A DNA stretch of 64,000 nt from positions 62,001 through 126,000 of the forward strand of contig MEPO01000003.1 of the NCBI GenBank assembly GCA_001769805.1, read 5' to 3'. Shown piece after piece: positions 46,942 to 56,775 of this stretch. The notes beneath the pieces are model-generated. The model searched no databases. It was not told where the DNA came from and was given only the letters and a program-made list of their open reading frames with translations. Every line of letters begins with the position of its first letter. Positions within the stretch are counted from its first letter, which is position 1. Position numbers and translations under genes: made by a program. Source of the stretch: Bdellovibrionales bacterium GWA1_52_35. GTDB taxonomy: Bacteria > Bdellovibrionota > UBA1018.

Positions 46942-47757
46942 TTAACTTAAAAGAGTTTTCTCATAAGGGAATAACTGAATATTGAGCTGCATGACCTTCT
47001 CCCCGCTTTCCTCGTCGGAAAGTTTCGTTACCTTCTCCAGTAGTGCTTTGATTTCATCCTGGTATTTCTGGAAGCTGGCGGGAGCGATGGTGAAAGTATG
47101 TGCAAAGAACTTGGCATCCTGATTATACATTTTGTCGAAAGCCCGGACTGAGAGACGCAGTTGCTGATTTAGAAACTGTTTCTGGGCCTGGCTTCGGGTT
47201 TTTTTATCATGAAGAATCAGATGACGCTGGTTCAATTTATAGATGTTCTGCTCGCAGGTCACTATTCCCTCGTTCAGAAGCTGGGTAAGAATCGTCTTCG
47301 TGGCTGCAGGGGAATAACCGAAGGGCTCGCCACCAGAAAGTGCGTGGTCCTTGTGCTTTCCTTCGATGGATAAAAGGAGCGCTGGCAGAATCCCGCTGGA
47401 CAAAAGGAAGGATACCTTTAGTCGCGAGGAGGACTCGGGTTTATCCTTATGTAGTTCTTGCAAACGGCGCTCATAAAACTGCTTTTCAGAGTTCGATTCC
47501 GCCTGAGTGAAATGTACCAGTGTTTCAAAAAATTCTAGTTCGTTGATTGAGAAGCTGAGCGCGTCGGCAACGAGGTGGATGTTGTGGATGGTCAGATTCC
47601 GCTTGCCGGAAAGAATTAGCTGAATGTGGGCGGGAGAGGAGAGTCCCAGTTGCCTGGCGAAAGCCGCGTAGGAAAAAGAGGAATTTTTTCTTTTTTGCGT
47701 GAGATAGAAATCTTTCAGAAAGACACGGTATGATTTATAGTCATAAACGAGACGCAT
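46942..47757 (-). CDS. TIGR02147 family protein
   Basis: 271 residues. The N-terminus (YRVFLKDFYLTQKRKN, then FSYAAFARQLGLSSPAHI and GKRNLTIHNI) is the TIGR02147 signature, with a helix-turn-helix-like segment, so it is probably a DNA-binding regulator. The family is restricted mostly to Fibrobacteres and Bdellovibrio relatives and its function is not established. Divergent from the cytochrome pair across 63 bases, so it may control it. Confidence 0.85.
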   Translation of the reverse strand: MRLVYDYKSYRVFLKDFYLTQKRKNSSFSYAAFARQLGLSSPAHIQLILSGKRNLTIHNIHLVADALSFSINELEFFETLVHFTQAESNSEKQFYERRLQELHKDKPESSSRLKVSFLLSSGILPALLLSIEGKHKDHALSGGEPFGYSPAATKTILTQLLNEGIVTCEQNIYKLNQRHLILHDKKTRSQAQKQFLNQQLRLSVRAFDKMYNQDAKFFAHTFTIAPASFQKYQDEIKALLEKVTKLSDEESGEKVMQLNIQLFPYEKTLLS

Positions 47758-47820
47758 GAATCAACTGTAACAAATCCATGCCCACTCGCAAATGCGTAAA
47801 CGCGGCTGAAATTTTGCTAT

Positions 47821-49125
47821 GTGCGTGATCTGATGCAATTCGCCATTTTTCAATTTCCCTATCTTGGTAACGGAATGATCATCGGGCTGAACGCGGTGAT
47901 TCATGTGCTTTTGAGCCATGGTTTCGCCATCGGCGTCTTTGCGATGCTGACTCTTTCGGAATGGCTGAGTAATGGAAGCCCCGAACACGAGCGTTTCAAC
48001 CGAAGTCTTCTGCGGATTTCTGTCATTGCGGTAACCGCATTCGGATCCATTACCGGAGCCGGCATCTGGTTCACTATCGGGGCGCTCACACCCGAAGGAA
48101 CTGCCTCCATGCTGCGTGTCTTCTTCTGGCCGTGGTTCATTGAATGGGTGGTTTTCGTGCTTGAAGCCGGTACTTTGCTATACATTTTCTTTTTCTGGGA
48201 TCACTGGACCGGGCCTCGCCGGGTCCGTCGTTTCATCTGGCTGGGGGTTTATGCCATTCTGGCCATACTTTCTGCCGTACTGATCACCGGTATTCTGGGT
48301 TTCATGCTGACCCCGGGTGCCTGGCCTGAAACCCTGCGCTTCAGCGATGCTTTCTTTAATCCGACCTTTCTTCCCCAGCTGGTCTCTCGTTTCGGGATTG
48401 CGTTCAGTCTGGGGGCATTGATCTCGATTGTTATCTTGCTTTTCAAAAAGCACGAAAGCGCATTGCAAAAGCCGCTGCTCCGGGTCCTGGGTGTCGCTCT
48501 CGGCACGTCACTTCTCCTCTTTGCGGGCGGAATAGGGGCATATTGGCCCAGGATTCCGATTCGCTTCCGTGATTACACACACTTCTCTATTTTGACGGGT
48601 CAGTATTCCCAGCATGCTGTAGCCTTGAAGATCTTCCATGAAGCGGGGTTGTTATCGCTCTTGTTACTGATCGGCTTCGCCGTTGCTAAATTGCTGAAAC
48701 CGACCAAAATTCTGAGTCTCGTCTGCCTGCTTTTTATCATGATTCTCACGGCAGAGTTTGAGCGAGTCCGCGAATTCATCCGCGGGCCCTACCTCATGCC
48801 TGGTTACATGTACGCTAACGGGATAACTGTGGCGGAGCATCTGATTTTTCGCGAAAAAGGAATGCTGCCGACCTTGAATCCTCCGCTAAAAAATAGGGAA
48901 CAGCAGGGGGCTTACCTTTTTGCACGGAATTGCGGTGTTTGTCACAGTGTGAATGGCATCAATGATATTCGCGACCGGGTCAGAGGACGCCCGAAAGACG
49001 GAATTCAGGTCATCATCGGCCGGACGCATGAGATGCTCCCGTTCATGCCCCCGTTCTCAGGAAGTGAACCTGAAAAGGAGCTTCTTGCAGATTACCTTTA
49101 CCGGTTGACGGGAGGCACGCCTTGA
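47821..49125 (+). CDS. Cytochrome bd-superfamily-like membrane subunit with fused C-terminal cytochrome c domain
   Basis: 434 residues, GTG start (ATG at 47833 possible). About eight membrane segments; the N-terminus (IIGLNAVIHVLLSHGFAIG) resembles the first helix of CydA, with a His at its haem-ligand position, and FFWPWFIEWVVFVLEAG parallels the conserved Glu-containing helix. The CydA quinol loop (GRQPW) is absent. The position of the second CydA haem ligand (His186 in E. coli) reads RFGIAFSLGA. A CGVCH haem c site at 371-375 with MLPFMPPF as possible Met ligand lies near the C-terminus. This fits bd-superfamily members with haem c domains, which lack the quinol site. Stop overlaps the next gene (TTGA). 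Confidence 0.72.
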   Translation: MRDLMQFAIFQFPYLGNGMIIGLNAVIHVLLSHGFAIGVFAMLTLSEWLSNGSPEHERFNRSLLRISVIAVTAFGSITGAGIWFTIGALTPEGTASMLRVFFWPWFIEWVVFVLEAGTLLYIFFFWDHWTGPRRVRRFIWLGVYAILAILSAVLITGILGFMLTPGAWPETLRFSDAFFNPTFLPQLVSRFGIAFSLGALISIVILLFKKHESALQKPLLRVLGVALGTSLLLFAGGIGAYWPRIPIRFRDYTHFSILTGQYSQHAVALKIFHEAGLLSLLLLIGFAVAKLLKPTKILSLVCLLFIMILTAEFERVREFIRGPYLMPGYMYANGITVAEHLIFREKGMLPTLNPPLKNREQQGAYLFARNCGVCHSVNGINDIRDRVRGRPKDGIQVIIGRTHEMLPFMPPFSGSEPEKELLADYLYRLTGGTP

Positions 49126-50681
49126 AAGATCTGAGTCAGTTTCATGATATTATGCTGCCTTTCCCTCTGGATTACGACATTGCGAAGGTTCTGCTCTTTG
49201 TTATCTTTGTCGTGCATCTGACACTGGTCTTACTCATGATTGGAACGGCGATCCTGGCGGCTGTTGGTTTGATTCGCGGGCGTAACCGGCGCGAAGGCGA
49301 GTCGGACTGGGGCTACCAGTCCTTGCGGGGATTTGTCAGTCTTAAAAGTCTCGCCGTTGTCTTTGGCGTCGGACCCATCCTACTCATGCAAATGGCGCAA
49401 CCCTTGCCCTTTCTAAGTTCAGTCAATGCACTTGCCCCGTATTGGATGGGGCTTGTGATCCTGATTTCGAGTGCCTTCTACTTGATTGACTCGATAGCGC
49501 ATCATGACAGCCGCAGTCCGCGGTGGCGCTTCAAACGCATCGTGCCCGGGTTGATTTTACTGCTTTCGATACCGGCCGTTTTCGTGGCAGTCCTTGTGGG
49601 CGCCGAGAACATGGAGCTTACTCCGAGAGAGCTGCTTTTTCATTGGATTCTCAGGTATTTTCATATTATCGGTGCATCGCTTGTTCTGGGCAGCCTCTTT
49701 CAGTATTTCTTTTCGACCCGCAATCTCCTCCCGGAAGATCGGCAGCAGCGCAGGGAAAATTTACTCTATTGGGCATTTGCCGGAACCTTGTTGCAGGTTC
49801 TGGATGGCGTTGCACTTTACATGTCACTCCCAATGCCAGCCACTCCGCTCGCCAACGGTCTCATTCTTCTGGGTGCAACCATAGCGATCATTTTGCTTTG
49901 GCGACTTTTGCAAGTTCAGAAACGAGGAAGGGACTTGCGCGTGAGAGAGGCGGCGAGTCTGGGTCTATTACTCATCCTGCCGATGCTGGGTGCGAGGCAG
50001 GTCCTGCAGGACAGTGTGCTGGTGCCTCAGCAGAAGCAATTTTCTGCAAATGCGGCGGCTCTCGCGCCGGTTTATGAGCCTTTTAGAAAGAAAGCCGTCG
50101 CTGAGTTTCGGGGCACGCTGAATGAACCGCAAAAAGGTGCGACAGTGATTTACATGAAGAGCTGCGCGTTCTGTCATGGGGTGGTTGGGAACGGCCAGGG
50201 ACCTGATGCGGGTAAAATCGCGATTCCGCCCCAGGATCTCACAACCATACGCTTTAAACCGCAAGAGCTTCGGAGGATTCTTCTGGAGGGAGTGCCAGGT
50301 TCGGCAATGCCCCCGTTCAACTATTATACGAAAGGTGAGCTGGAGGACCTTACGGAATTTCTAAACAAGGAATTCTCGATTTTAAGGAAACCCAAGCCGG
50401 TTCCCATTCGCCTGCAACCTGATGAGCGGGTACGCGCCCAGGAACTATATGCTGCTATGTGTGTCCAATGCCACGGAGAAGGTGGACGACCCACTCCGGA
50501 GCAGGTAAGTGTGTACCAGCCTCCGCCTCCCGATTTCACTCAGCAGACATTCGAGCCGGAACGCATGTTTCAACTGATCACCGACGGCTACCCCGGGACG
50601 GCAATGGGGGGTAACCAAAGCATGACTGAACGTGAACGCTGGGCAATGGTCGAATGGGTGGGCAGCTTTTACCAGCATTAA
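49122..50681 (+). CDS. Membrane protein with two C-terminal cytochrome c domains
   Basis: 519 residues. TTG start overlaps the previous stop (TTGA) with GGGAGG seven bases before. About seven or eight membrane helices occupy the first ~280 residues, followed by two haem c sites, CAFCHGVVGNGQGPDAG at ~347 and CVQCHGEGG at ~447, each with a later Met segment (SAMPPFNYY, TAMGGNQSM). It is the second subunit of the pair and would carry electrons from a soluble or membrane cytochrome to the bd-like partner. A membrane helix with YFHIIGASLVLG may bind haem. The 3' end overlaps the convergent RND gene by four bases. Confidence 0.75.
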   Translation: MKDLSQFHDIMLPFPLDYDIAKVLLFVIFVVHLTLVLLMIGTAILAAVGLIRGRNRREGESDWGYQSLRGFVSLKSLAVVFGVGPILLMQMAQPLPFLSSVNALAPYWMGLVILISSAFYLIDSIAHHDSRSPRWRFKRIVPGLILLLSIPAVFVAVLVGAENMELTPRELLFHWILRYFHIIGASLVLGSLFQYFFSTRNLLPEDRQQRRENLLYWAFAGTLLQVLDGVALYMSLPMPATPLANGLILLGATIAIILLWRLLQVQKRGRDLRVREAASLGLLLILPMLGARQVLQDSVLVPQQKQFSANAAALAPVYEPFRKKAVAEFRGTLNEPQKGATVIYMKSCAFCHGVVGNGQGPDAGKIAIPPQDLTTIRFKPQELRRILLEGVPGSAMPPFNYYTKGELEDLTEFLNKEFSILRKPKPVPIRLQPDERVRAQELYAAMCVQCHGEGGRPTPEQVSVYQPPPPDFTQQTFEPERMFQLITDGYPGTAMGGNQSMTERERWAMVEWVGSFYQH

Positions 50682-53600
50682 GCTGCGAGCTTCAGTTGCG
50701 CACGCTCAGGTTTGCGAAGTTTAAAGAACAGACTGTAGACGCACGGAACGACCAGTAGGGTCAACGTCGTGGACACAATGATTCCACCGATAACGGCGAT
50801 GGCCATGGGCACCCGGGTTTCGGAACCCGGCCCGAGAGCCAGGGCGGGCGGAATCGCACCGGCGATGGTTGCAAGCGAGGTCATGGAGATCGGGCGCAGC
50901 CGGATCGGGCAGGCTTCCAGCAGGGCCTCGTTGACGGAGGTTTGCTTTCGCCGGCGAATCTGATTGGTAAAGTCGACGAGAAGAATGGAATTCTTTTTGA
51001 CAATCCCCATAAGCAAAATCATTCCGATCAGGCTGTAGATATTCAGGGATTGTCCCCCGATCAAGAGCGCGAGGAATGCTCCTGAGATACTGAAGGGAAG
51101 GGCCATCAAAACCGTGATCGGATCAACGAAGCTGTCGAATTGCGAGCCGAGGACCATATAAGAGACGACTATCCCCAGCACCAGGACCAGAAGTAAGCCG
51201 GCAAAAGATTCCCGGAATGTCTCGGAGCTCCCGCTCAGGACGATGGAGTACCCGGTCGGCAACACTTCTTTGGCAATTATCTCCGCCGAATTCAGGGCAT
51301 CGGCTTGGGACTTTCCCTGAGTGACGTTGGAAAAAACGGTGATCGTGCGCTGGCGGTTTTGACGGGAAATCGACTCGAAAGTGGATTGCGTTTCCAGCCG
51401 GACCACCGAGCTGAGGGGCACCAGTTCTCCGCGATTGTTGCGGACATAGAGTCGGGCAATTTGACCGGGCCGCGAGAGCTCGGTTTCTGCCAGGCGAACA
51501 CGGATGTCGTAGCGTCGCCCTCCTTCGGAATATTGCCCGACAATTTCGCCGCCCATCATTGCACTGATGACCTGACCTATGGCCTGAATGCTGGTGGCAT
51601 GTGCCGCCGCTTTGTCACGGTCAGGGATCACCCGGATTTCGGGTTTGCCCACCTGGTAATCGGAATCGAGATCCGTGACCAGGCCGGTTTCCTGAAGTCG
51701 GGATTGAATCGTGCTCGCGTATTCCCCGAGCTTGTCCCAATCCGGGCCTTGGATCGAAAATTCGACCGGAAAACCCCGGGACGCTGTGAAACCGCGAACA
51801 GACAGGTCCTGCATCGTTGTTTTCACATCAGGAATTCTGGTCAGTTCCTTGCGGCATAATTCCATGAATTCCAATTGCGAGAGCTCTCGTTCTTTGGGTT
51901 GTTTCAAGGTCACGAACATGATTCCCGTATTAATCTGTCCACCCGTGAAGCCTCCGACTGAGGTGTAATACCGGGCGACTTCCGGTCGCGATAAAAGAAA
52001 GCGTTCAGCTTCCTTGAATTTCTCGTCCGTAAATTCAATGGAAGATCCGACGGGCGTCTGCATTCTGAGGAGGAAGACACTCTGGTCCTGCGCAGGTACG
52101 AATTCCTTGTTCAGAAACCGGATGCTTGCAAATGAAAGTATGAAAAATGCGAAAGCTCCGAGGACCACTTTCCAGCGATGACGGAGCGCCACGATGAGAA
52201 CTTTCAGATAGATCACGCGGCTGAGGTCAAACAGGTGTTCCACCAGGCGGCCGAGCCGGGTTCGGCGTTTCCCCACCGTGAGGAAAGTTGAGCAGCGCAT
52301 CGGTGTGAGAGTCAGTGCTTCCAGCAAAGAGAGGGAAACCGCTACCGTGAGAGTCACGCCAAACTGAAAGAAAAACTGTCCGATGATCCCCTGCATGAAC
52401 GCGACGGGTAGGAAAATCGCGATAATCGCGACGGTTGCTGCTACTGCGGCGAAGGTGATCTGACGCGATCCGAGCAGTGAAGCGGTGACCCGGTCCTGGC
52501 CCGCTTCCATGTGCCGGGCGATGTTTTCAAGAACCATGATCGCATCGTCGACGACAATCCCGATGGAAAGGCTCAGCGCGAGAAGCGTGAACGTGTTCAG
52601 CGTGAAGCCCGCAAAGTACAGCACAATGAAAGTCCCAATGATCGATGTCGGAATCGCGAGAATGATATTGAGGGTCGCGCTCCAGGAGCCAAGAAAAAGC
52701 CAGCACACGAGCGCTGTCAAGACGGCGGAAAGCAGCAGCGTGATATTCAACTCCTCGACGGTGTCGCGGATGAATTGCGAGGCGTCAAAATTCACGGCGA
52801 GTTCAATTTCTTTGGGCAGGCTGGCTTTCACCTCATTCAGTCGGGCTTTGACTGCCGTCGCAACGGCCACGGCGTTGGCACCGCGCTGTTTGCGGATTCC
52901 GAGGCCGACCGCCGGTTTGCCCATGGTCCTGCTGATGCGCCGCAGATCCGCCATACCTGCTTCCACCTTGGCTACTTGCTTGAGTCGAATCGGGCGGTAG
53001 TTCGGCGCGCCTCCTCGGGAATTTATGATGATATCCTCAAAATCCTTTGGTGTTTTTGCTTCTCCGAGCATTCGGATATTGGATTCATACCGACCCCGCG
53101 TCACATATCCGCTCGGAGGTTCCGAGTGTTCGTTCTGAATTGCTGCGATCACATCGGTGGCAGAGAGATAGAATTGATGCAGCTTTTCAGAAGACATCCA
53201 GATCCGCATATTTGGCTCAATATAGCCGCCCAGAATAATGTCGCCGACGCCGGGGATGCTCGTGAACCGGTCTTTCAGTTGATCCCGGACATAGATCGTC
53301 AAGTCACGTAAAGGAAGAGAATCGCTGGAAGCGGCCAGCCAAAGAATCGGCTGATCTTCGGGATTCGTTTTAGTGACGACCACGGGATCCATGTTCTTGG
53401 GCAGGAGGCGCTGGGCTTGTGAGATTCGCGTTTCAACATCCCGAAGCGCTGAATCAATGTCGCGACCCAGTTCGAACTCGACGGTGACCGTTGAGGCTCC
53501 CTCATAAGAGACGGATTTCACGTTCCGGACGCCTTCGACGCTCATGACCGCGTCTTCCACGGGATCCACGACCTGGGTTTCCATGATTTCCGGAGCTGCC

Positions 53601-53758
53601 CCGATGAGGGACAATTGGGCAGTCACCACGGGAAAATCGACGTCGGGGAGTTGACTCACACCCATTCGGACGAACGAGATCCCGCCGAAAACGATCAGAG
53701 CGGACATCAGCATCCAGGCGAAGACCCGATGGCGAATGGAAATTTCTGAAAGGGTCAT
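50678..53758 (-). CDS. RND-family efflux transporter (HAE1/AcrB-like)
   Basis: 1026 residues with the RND plan of twelve membrane segments and two large periplasmic loops. N-terminal SISFVRMGVSQLPDVDFP-type motif, a central GIVVDDAIMVLENI that carries the proton-relay Asp residues, and GIVKKNSILLVDF in the second half. Resembles MdtB/MdtC-like drug exporters. Neither a membrane-fusion adaptor nor an outer-membrane channel gene is adjacent, so partners must be elsewhere. Confidence 0.9.
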   Translation of the reverse strand: MTLSEISIRHRVFAWMLMSALIVFGGISFVRMGVSQLPDVDFPVVTAQLSLIGAAPEIMETQVVDPVEDAVMSVEGVRNVKSVSYEGASTVTVEFELGRDIDSALRDVETRISQAQRLLPKNMDPVVVTKTNPEDQPILWLAASSDSLPLRDLTIYVRDQLKDRFTSIPGVGDIILGGYIEPNMRIWMSSEKLHQFYLSATDVIAAIQNEHSEPPSGYVTRGRYESNIRMLGEAKTPKDFEDIIINSRGGAPNYRPIRLKQVAKVEAGMADLRRISRTMGKPAVGLGIRKQRGANAVAVATAVKARLNEVKASLPKEIELAVNFDASQFIRDTVEELNITLLLSAVLTALVCWLFLGSWSATLNIILAIPTSIIGTFIVLYFAGFTLNTFTLLALSLSIGIVVDDAIMVLENIARHMEAGQDRVTASLLGSRQITFAAVAATVAIIAIFLPVAFMQGIIGQFFFQFGVTLTVAVSLSLLEALTLTPMRCSTFLTVGKRRTRLGRLVEHLFDLSRVIYLKVLIVALRHRWKVVLGAFAFFILSFASIRFLNKEFVPAQDQSVFLLRMQTPVGSSIEFTDEKFKEAERFLLSRPEVARYYTSVGGFTGGQINTGIMFVTLKQPKERELSQLEFMELCRKELTRIPDVKTTMQDLSVRGFTASRGFPVEFSIQGPDWDKLGEYASTIQSRLQETGLVTDLDSDYQVGKPEIRVIPDRDKAAAHATSIQAIGQVISAMMGGEIVGQYSEGGRRYDIRVRLAETELSRPGQIARLYVRNNRGELVPLSSVVRLETQSTFESISRQNRQRTITVFSNVTQGKSQADALNSAEIIAKEVLPTGYSIVLSGSSETFRESFAGLLLVLVLGIVVSYMVLGSQFDSFVDPITVLMALPFSISGAFLALLIGGQSLNIYSLIGMILLMGIVKKNSILLVDFTNQIRRRKQTSVNEALLEACPIRLRPISMTSLATIAGAIPPALALGPGSETRVPMAIAVIGGIIVSTTLTLLVVPCVYSLFFKLRKPERAQLKLAA

Positions 53759-53854
53759 AAATTACCCAAAAAATTTGCTCCAGACCGTCTGCTTGAGCAA
53801 TCGAGATGCCAGACATTGACGCTGATCGCGTAACCGAGTAAGTAGACAGGACTC

Positions 53855-55693
53855 ATGGCTATCCTCGTCAGCGCACATCAACTCACCAAGGCTTTTGCCG
53901 CACGACCATTATTTTCCGGTCTTACCTTCGCCATTTCCGAAGGCGAACGAATCGGCCTCATCGGACCCAACGGAGCTGGTAAGTCCACTTTGCTGCGGAT
54001 CCTCGCAGGCCAGAGCGGTTATTCCCAGGATGCGGGAACCCTTTCCATTCAGCGGGGCCTGAGAATCGGATTTCTGGAGCAGGTGCCACAATTTCTGCCG
54101 GGAGCCACAGTACTGAGTACCATTCTGGAGGGTGTTCCTGGCAAGAGCTTGAGTCATGATGACTCCGATCATTGGGAGCAGCACGGAATCGTACATGAAT
54201 TGAGTTCCCGGTTCGGCTTTGATCAGCTCCCCGGTGGAACAGAAACCAAGGTCGAACTCCTTTCGGGCGGCTGGAAAAAGAAAGTGGCGCTCGCCCGGGA
54301 GCTGGTGAAAAAGCCGGATCTTCTGCTTTTAGATGAGCCGACCAATCATCTGGACGTTGAAAGTATCCTGTGGCTTGAAAATCTGCTGGCTCGCGCGAAT
54401 TTTGCCGCCCTGACGATTACCCATGACCGGCTTTTCCTTCAGAGAATCGCAAACAGAATAGTGGAACTCGACCCCAGGCATGTCGGGGGGCTTTTGAGCG
54501 TTCAGGGCAATTACGCGGATTATCTCAGCGTTCGTGAACAGATCATCCTGGCGCAGGAGAAGCGCGAAGTGATTCTCAAGAACACCCTGCGCCGCGAGAC
54601 TGAGTGGCTCAGGCAGGGCGCAAAAGCCCGGACCACCAAACAGCAGGCCCGTATCAACCGGGCAGGAGAGTTGAAGGATACCGTCGAGGACCTTTCGACC
54701 CGGAATCTGGTTCGGACCGCTCGGATTGACTTTCAGGCTGCTGAAAAAAATCCCAAGAAGCTGGTCGAAGCCAAAAGAATCTTCAAGTCTTACGGACCCA
54801 AAAAAATATTTTCCGATCTGGATCTGCTGATCACGCCGGGAACACGACTCGGGCTGCTTGGCCCGAACGGTTCGGGCAAATCAACCTTGATCCGGGTGCT
54901 TCTCGGCACGGAACCTCCATCGGGTGGCGAGGTGTTCCGCTCGGAACACCTTTCCGTCGCATATTTCGATCAGACGCGTGAAGCGCTCGATCCCCTTAAA
55001 ACCGTGGCTAAAACCTTGTGTCCCACCGGCGATTATGTCGGCTACCGCAATATGCGGGTGCATATCCGGAGTTATCTGGATCGTTTTCTTTTCACCCAAG
55101 GTCAGATGGACATGGCCGTGGGGAAACTCTCCGGCGGAGAGCAGGCTCGACTGCTGATCGCACGCCTCATGTTGACTGAAGCAAATTTACTGGTCCTCGA
55201 TGAGCCGACCAATGATCTCGATATGGCGACACTGAATGTTCTGGAGGATTGTCTGGCTGAATTTCCAGGTGCTGTTATCCTGGTGACCCATGATCGGTAT
55301 TTTCTGGATCAGGTGACAAATAAAATTCTTTCGTTCACCGATGGCAAGCTGCTGACCTTTGCGGATGTCGGGCAGTGGGAGACCTGGATCACGACTCATT
55401 CCCGCAATTCCGGAGCGAAGACACAAAGCGTTCAGACGGGAAACGGATCAGGAACCAACTCATCTGGTAAGAGGCGAAAGCTCAGTTTCAAGGATCAGCG
55501 GGAACTCGATGGAATGGAGGCCTCCATTCAGCAGGCCGAAGCCCGGCTCCAGCAATTAACCGAAGAAAGCTCGCATCCGGAGAATATCTCGAATGCCACC
55601 AATCTTGCGCGAATCACCCAGGAGCTATCGCTGGCCCAGTCTGAAGTGGAGCGACTTTATGTTCGCTGGGGAGAGCTGGAAGGCAATGGTTGA
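53855..55693 (+). CDS. ABC-F family ATPase (Uup-like)
   Basis: 612 residues. Two ABC domains (GPNGAGKST, LSGGWKKK, LLLLDEPTNHLD; GPNGSGKST, LSGGEQARLL, LLVLDEPTNDLD), no membrane part, a linker between, and a C-terminal coiled coil of about 90 residues as in Uup. ABC-F proteins act on ribosomes or, for Uup, on DNA and translation fidelity. The 3' end overlaps the convergent pilT by 37 bases. Confidence 0.9.
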   Translation: MAILVSAHQLTKAFAARPLFSGLTFAISEGERIGLIGPNGAGKSTLLRILAGQSGYSQDAGTLSIQRGLRIGFLEQVPQFLPGATVLSTILEGVPGKSLSHDDSDHWEQHGIVHELSSRFGFDQLPGGTETKVELLSGGWKKKVALARELVKKPDLLLLDEPTNHLDVESILWLENLLARANFAALTITHDRLFLQRIANRIVELDPRHVGGLLSVQGNYADYLSVREQIILAQEKREVILKNTLRRETEWLRQGAKARTTKQQARINRAGELKDTVEDLSTRNLVRTARIDFQAAEKNPKKLVEAKRIFKSYGPKKIFSDLDLLITPGTRLGLLGPNGSGKSTLIRVLLGTEPPSGGEVFRSEHLSVAYFDQTREALDPLKTVAKTLCPTGDYVGYRNMRVHIRSYLDRFLFTQGQMDMAVGKLSGGEQARLLIARLMLTEANLLVLDEPTNDLDMATLNVLEDCLAEFPGAVILVTHDRYFLDQVTNKILSFTDGKLLTFADVGQWETWITTHSRNSGAKTQSVQTGNGSGTNSSGKRRKLSFKDQRELDGMEASIQQAEARLQQLTEESSHPENISNATNLARITQELSLAQSEVERLYVRWGELEGNG

Positions 55694-56772
55694 GCGGACG
55701 GCTGTATTGGTATGACACTCCTTACCTTGTCCCTGAAGCCTTCTTTGCTTTCGGCTAACAGATAGGCTTCTTCGACATCCGCATTGCCTTGTGCAACCTG
55801 TTCCAGCAGCGCATCGTCCATCAACTTCATCCCGCGGCTCTGACCGGCAGAAATAATATTGTAGAGGTTGGAAATATTTCCTTCGCGAATACTGGGCCCC
55901 ATGCCGGGGCCTTCTAGAAGTATTTCGTTGACGGCGACACGACCGCCACTCTTTTTTTTCATGAGCAGCTGGGCACAGATTCCCCGCAGCGAATCCGCGA
56001 GCATGGATCTCGCCATGCCCTGGAGAGGAGCCGGGAATACGTCGATGATCCGGTCCACTGTTTTCACGGCTGAGTTCGTATGCAGGGTGCCGAAGACAAG
56101 AACTCCTTTTGAGGCGGCTGTCAGAGCGAGCGAGATCGTCTCGAGATCGCGCATTTCGCCCACAAGAATTACATCACAGTCCTGCCGTGCGGCCGAGCGC
56201 AGCCCGTCTGCAAAGGTATTCACATCACTGCCGACTTCCCGCTGACAGAAGGAGCTCATTTTGTTCTTGTGAACGAACTCGATGGGCTCTTCGATCGTAA
56301 GAATGTAACGCCGGTAACGCTCATTGATATGGTTGATCACGGCAGCAAGCGTCGTGCTTTTTCCTGAACCCGTGGGACCGGTAACGAGCACCAGCCCGGA
56401 CCGGAAGTGAGCGAAGTTCTTGATGACCTTTGGAAGGTGGAGTTCTTCCACGGTGAGTATCTTCGTGGGGATGATTCGGAAAACTGCCGCCATTCCATGA
56501 ATTTGCCAATAGTAATTGCAGCGAAAGCGCATGGTGGCGTCTTTTTCATACGCGAAATCGAGATCTTTGGTTTTAAGGAAGTTAGCCCATCGGGTCGGGT
56601 TGCAGATTTCCTGCAGAAACGTCCGTATGCGCGCCTCGTCCAGCAGGGGCTCCTCGCTCAGGGGTATGATGGAACCGTGTTGCCGGAGCTTGGGGCGCTG
56701 GCCCTGGACCAGATGCAGATCAGAAGCTTGATGGGCGATCATCAGGTCAAAGAGTTGGTCGATTTTAGCCAT
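55657..56772 (-). CDS. pilT: Type IV pilus retraction ATPase PilT
   Basis: 371 residues. Walker A GPTGSGKST at 132-139, Asp box with DFAYEKD, Walker B ILVGEMRDLET, His box with FGTLHTNSAVKTVDRIID. PilT depolymerises type IV pili for twitching. Ends in a 37-base overlap with the ABC-F gene. Preceded by a second PilT-like gene three bases upstream. Confidence 0.94.
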   Translation of the reverse strand: MAKIDQLFDLMIAHQASDLHLVQGQRPKLRQHGSIIPLSEEPLLDEARIRTFLQEICNPTRWANFLKTKDLDFAYEKDATMRFRCNYYWQIHGMAAVFRIIPTKILTVEELHLPKVIKNFAHFRSGLVLVTGPTGSGKSTTLAAVINHINERYRRYILTIEEPIEFVHKNKMSSFCQREVGSDVNTFADGLRSAARQDCDVILVGEMRDLETISLALTAASKGVLVFGTLHTNSAVKTVDRIIDVFPAPLQGMARSMLADSLRGICAQLLMKKKSGGRVAVNEILLEGPGMGPSIREGNISNLYNIISAGQSRGMKLMDDALLEQVAQGNADVEEAYLLAESKEGFRDKVRSVIPIQPSAQPLPSSSPQRT

Positions 56773-56775
56773 GCT

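Noticed and set aside
49523-50077. Long plus-strand frame inside the second cytochrome gene
   Set aside because: It lies wholly within a clear membrane/haem protein in another frame and shows no protein-like pattern.
53502-53816. Alternative minus-strand frame at the start of the RND gene
   Set aside because: It has no ribosome site and the overlapping RND start fits the family N-terminus.
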